The notes under the pieces are model-generated. The model did not search any database. It saw only the letters and a program-made list of their open reading frames with translations, and had not been told where the DNA came from. The translations under genes were made by a program, and so were the position numbers. From Candidatus Nealsoniibacteriota bacterium (GTDB taxonomy: Bacteria > Patescibacteriota > Minisyncoccia > Minisyncoccales > PWPS01), in NCBI GenBank assembly GCA_003554915.1, contig PWHM01000007.1:1-13583 (forward strand): a stretch of DNA of 13,583 nt, read 5' to 3'. Shown here piece by piece: positions 12,927 through 13,583 of this stretch (its first letter is position 1; every line of letters begins with the position of its first letter).

Positions 12927-13259
12927 TTAGTTAATTAAAAGTGAAAGGTTTTCTTTTACTTCCTTTAAGGTGTTTTCTTTTGTTTTTTGAGCAAAACTAA
13001 CCCCTCTACTTTTCCAATCCAAACATTTAATTTGATCACTTAGAACAACTCCTTCAACGCTTTCACCTTCTACTTCTACCTCAAAAGGATATCCTTTTTT
13101 ATTTTTAGTTATTGGACAAACTAAAAAAAGACCAACCTTTTTATTGTAGTCACTATTAGATACAACCAAGGCCGGCCTTTTACCTTTTTGCTCGTGTCCT
13201 TTAGCGGGATTGAAATTTATCCAAACTATATCTTTTTGCTTGGGTATATAATCTACCAT
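12927..13259 (-). CDS. mazF: MazF/PemK-family mRNA endonuclease toxin
   Basis: This 110-residue protein has the MazF fold's key strands. GHEQKGKRPALVVSN (21-35) carries the catalytic-type Arg28. FLVCPITKNKKGYPF (45-59) has the conserved Thr51, and VVLSDQIKCLDWKSRGVSF (71-89) forms the dimer-side strand. MazF toxins cut single-stranded mRNA at short sequences; the specificity here cannot be read from the sequence. Its start overlaps the end of mazE by 7 bp, and the two are co-transcribed from a promoter upstream of mazE. Length and motifs are normal. No terminator is evident right after it, only a REP-like hairpin. Confidence 0.93.
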   Translation of the reverse strand: MVDYIPKQKDIVWINFNPAKGHEQKGKRPALVVSNSDYNKKVGLFLVCPITKNKKGYPFEVEVEGESVEGVVLSDQIKCLDWKSRGVSFAQKTKENTLKEVKENLSLLIN

Positions 13260-13489
13260 ACTTCTTTACCTTTTGGTTTATCATTTGGCAATTCTACAGA
13301 ATGTTTGTTTTCTTCTGTTATCTTCTTTATCATGTCTTTGAGTTTTTTATTTTTAGGGCTGATCGTTAGTTTGTCACCATCTTTTTCAATAAAAACCTCG
13401 CTGTCTTCTTTAAGACCAAGCTCATCGGCTTGTTTTTTAGGGATTCTTATAGCCAAGCTATTACCCCATTTTTTTATTTTTTTAGTCAT
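13253..13489 (-). CDS. mazE: MazE-like AbrB-fold antitoxin
   Basis: This 78-residue protein begins with TKKIKKWGNSLAIRIPKK, the swapped-hairpin AbrB/MazE DNA-binding motif (KxWGNSxxxRIPK). It continues through DELGLKEDSEVFIEKDGDKLTI (22-43). A flexible C-terminal tail (about 45-78) probably wraps and inhibits MazF. The gene ends inside the mazF start. Its promoter overlaps direct and inverted TATATACAT repeats, consistent with self-repression by MazE or the MazEF complex. No Shine-Dalgarno is visible upstream of the ATG, and the predicted leader is only about 20 nt. Confidence 0.93.
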   Translation of the reverse strand: MTKKIKKWGNSLAIRIPKKQADELGLKEDSEVFIEKDGDKLTISPKNKKLKDMIKKITEENKHSVELPNDKPKGKEVW

Positions 13490-13505
13490 TTGATTACTTT
13501 TTTTA

Positions 13506-13545
13506 ATGTATATACATTATATATACATTTAAATATGTTTGTCAA
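13506..13545 (-). promoter_or_regulatory. mazEF promoter with overlapping operator
   Basis: On the minus strand TTGACA (13545-13540) and TATAAT (13521-13516) are 18 nt apart. The perfect 12-bp palindrome ATGTATATACAT (13506-13517) covers the -10 edge and start point. TATATACAT is directly repeated 11 bp away (13509-13517 and 13520-13528). Confidence 0.75.
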
Positions 13546-13561
13546 GGTTTTATTATATGGG

Positions 13562-13583
13562 ATTCCCGATCGGGGTCGGGAAT
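13562..13583. repeat. ATTCCC...GGGAAT hairpin, copy 2 at window edge
   Basis: This 22-bp palindrome is the exact reverse complement of 11889-11910. It lies 17 bp beyond the mazE -35 and may continue past the window. Confidence 0.85.

Noticed and set aside
11889..13583. The 22-bp inverted copies as terminal repeats of a transposon
   Set aside because: Each copy is itself a palindrome, so the inverted relationship is weak evidence. There is no transposase between them and no clear target duplication is visible within the window.

Overview
The window looks like a chromosomal segment of a Patescibacteria/CPR bacterium, most likely Parcubacteria-like. This is inferred from gene content and style. 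There are two large, acidic, cysteine-free secreted proteins, each with one peptidoglycan-binding domain, a Pro-rich linker and a short coiled coil. There is a compact comF-dprA-comM-yraN competence cluster, a REP-type HUH transposase with many hairpin repeats, and small toxin-antitoxin pairs. TGA is used as a normal stop, so this is not a UGA-recoding lineage. No rRNA, tRNA or CRISPR array was seen. Nothing was searched against a database.

Layout. Positions 1-420 hold a small plus-strand membrane protein (30-386) with a terminator. Positions 475-1600 hold a minus-strand regulator that fuses a winged helix, a GHKL ATPase and a STAS-like domain. Its promoter lies inside an array of GTTTAC/GTTGAC repeats. 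Positions 1663-6098 hold two tandem paralogous surface proteins, each with its own terminator, and the first with a strong promoter and long leader. Positions 6255-6701 hold a single-pass membrane protein. Positions 6818-7020 hold a compact plus-strand transcription unit (promoter, Shine-Dalgarno, 33-codon four-cysteine ORF, strong terminator) that could also be a structured small RNA.

Positions 7133-10804 hold the competence and DNA-processing operon, in transcription order comF, dprA, comM, yraN. ComF and ComM support uptake or recombination of incoming ssDNA, DprA loads RecA on it, and YraN is a predicted nuclease. A long imperfect palindrome (10818-10912) precedes comF, and a REP-like hairpin separates comM from yraN. 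Positions 11027-11719 hold a RAYT (Y1/HUH) transposase bracketed by direct copies of a REP-like hairpin. Related hairpins, with arms that covary around an AGG-YNR-ACCT-like core, lie at 7025-7123, 7546-7562, 10972-11012, 11816-11830, 12743-12808 and 12887-12901.

Positions 11889-13583 form a more AT-rich island with two type II toxin-antitoxin modules: a Doc-type Fic toxin with a 44-residue antitoxin, and MazEF. The island lies between two exact copies of a 22-bp ATTCCC...GGGAAT hairpin in opposite orientation, one of them at the window edge. The candidate new material is the 33-codon Cys4 gene or RNA, the REP/RAYT family, the repeat-flanked promoter of the fused regulator, and the structured comF leader.
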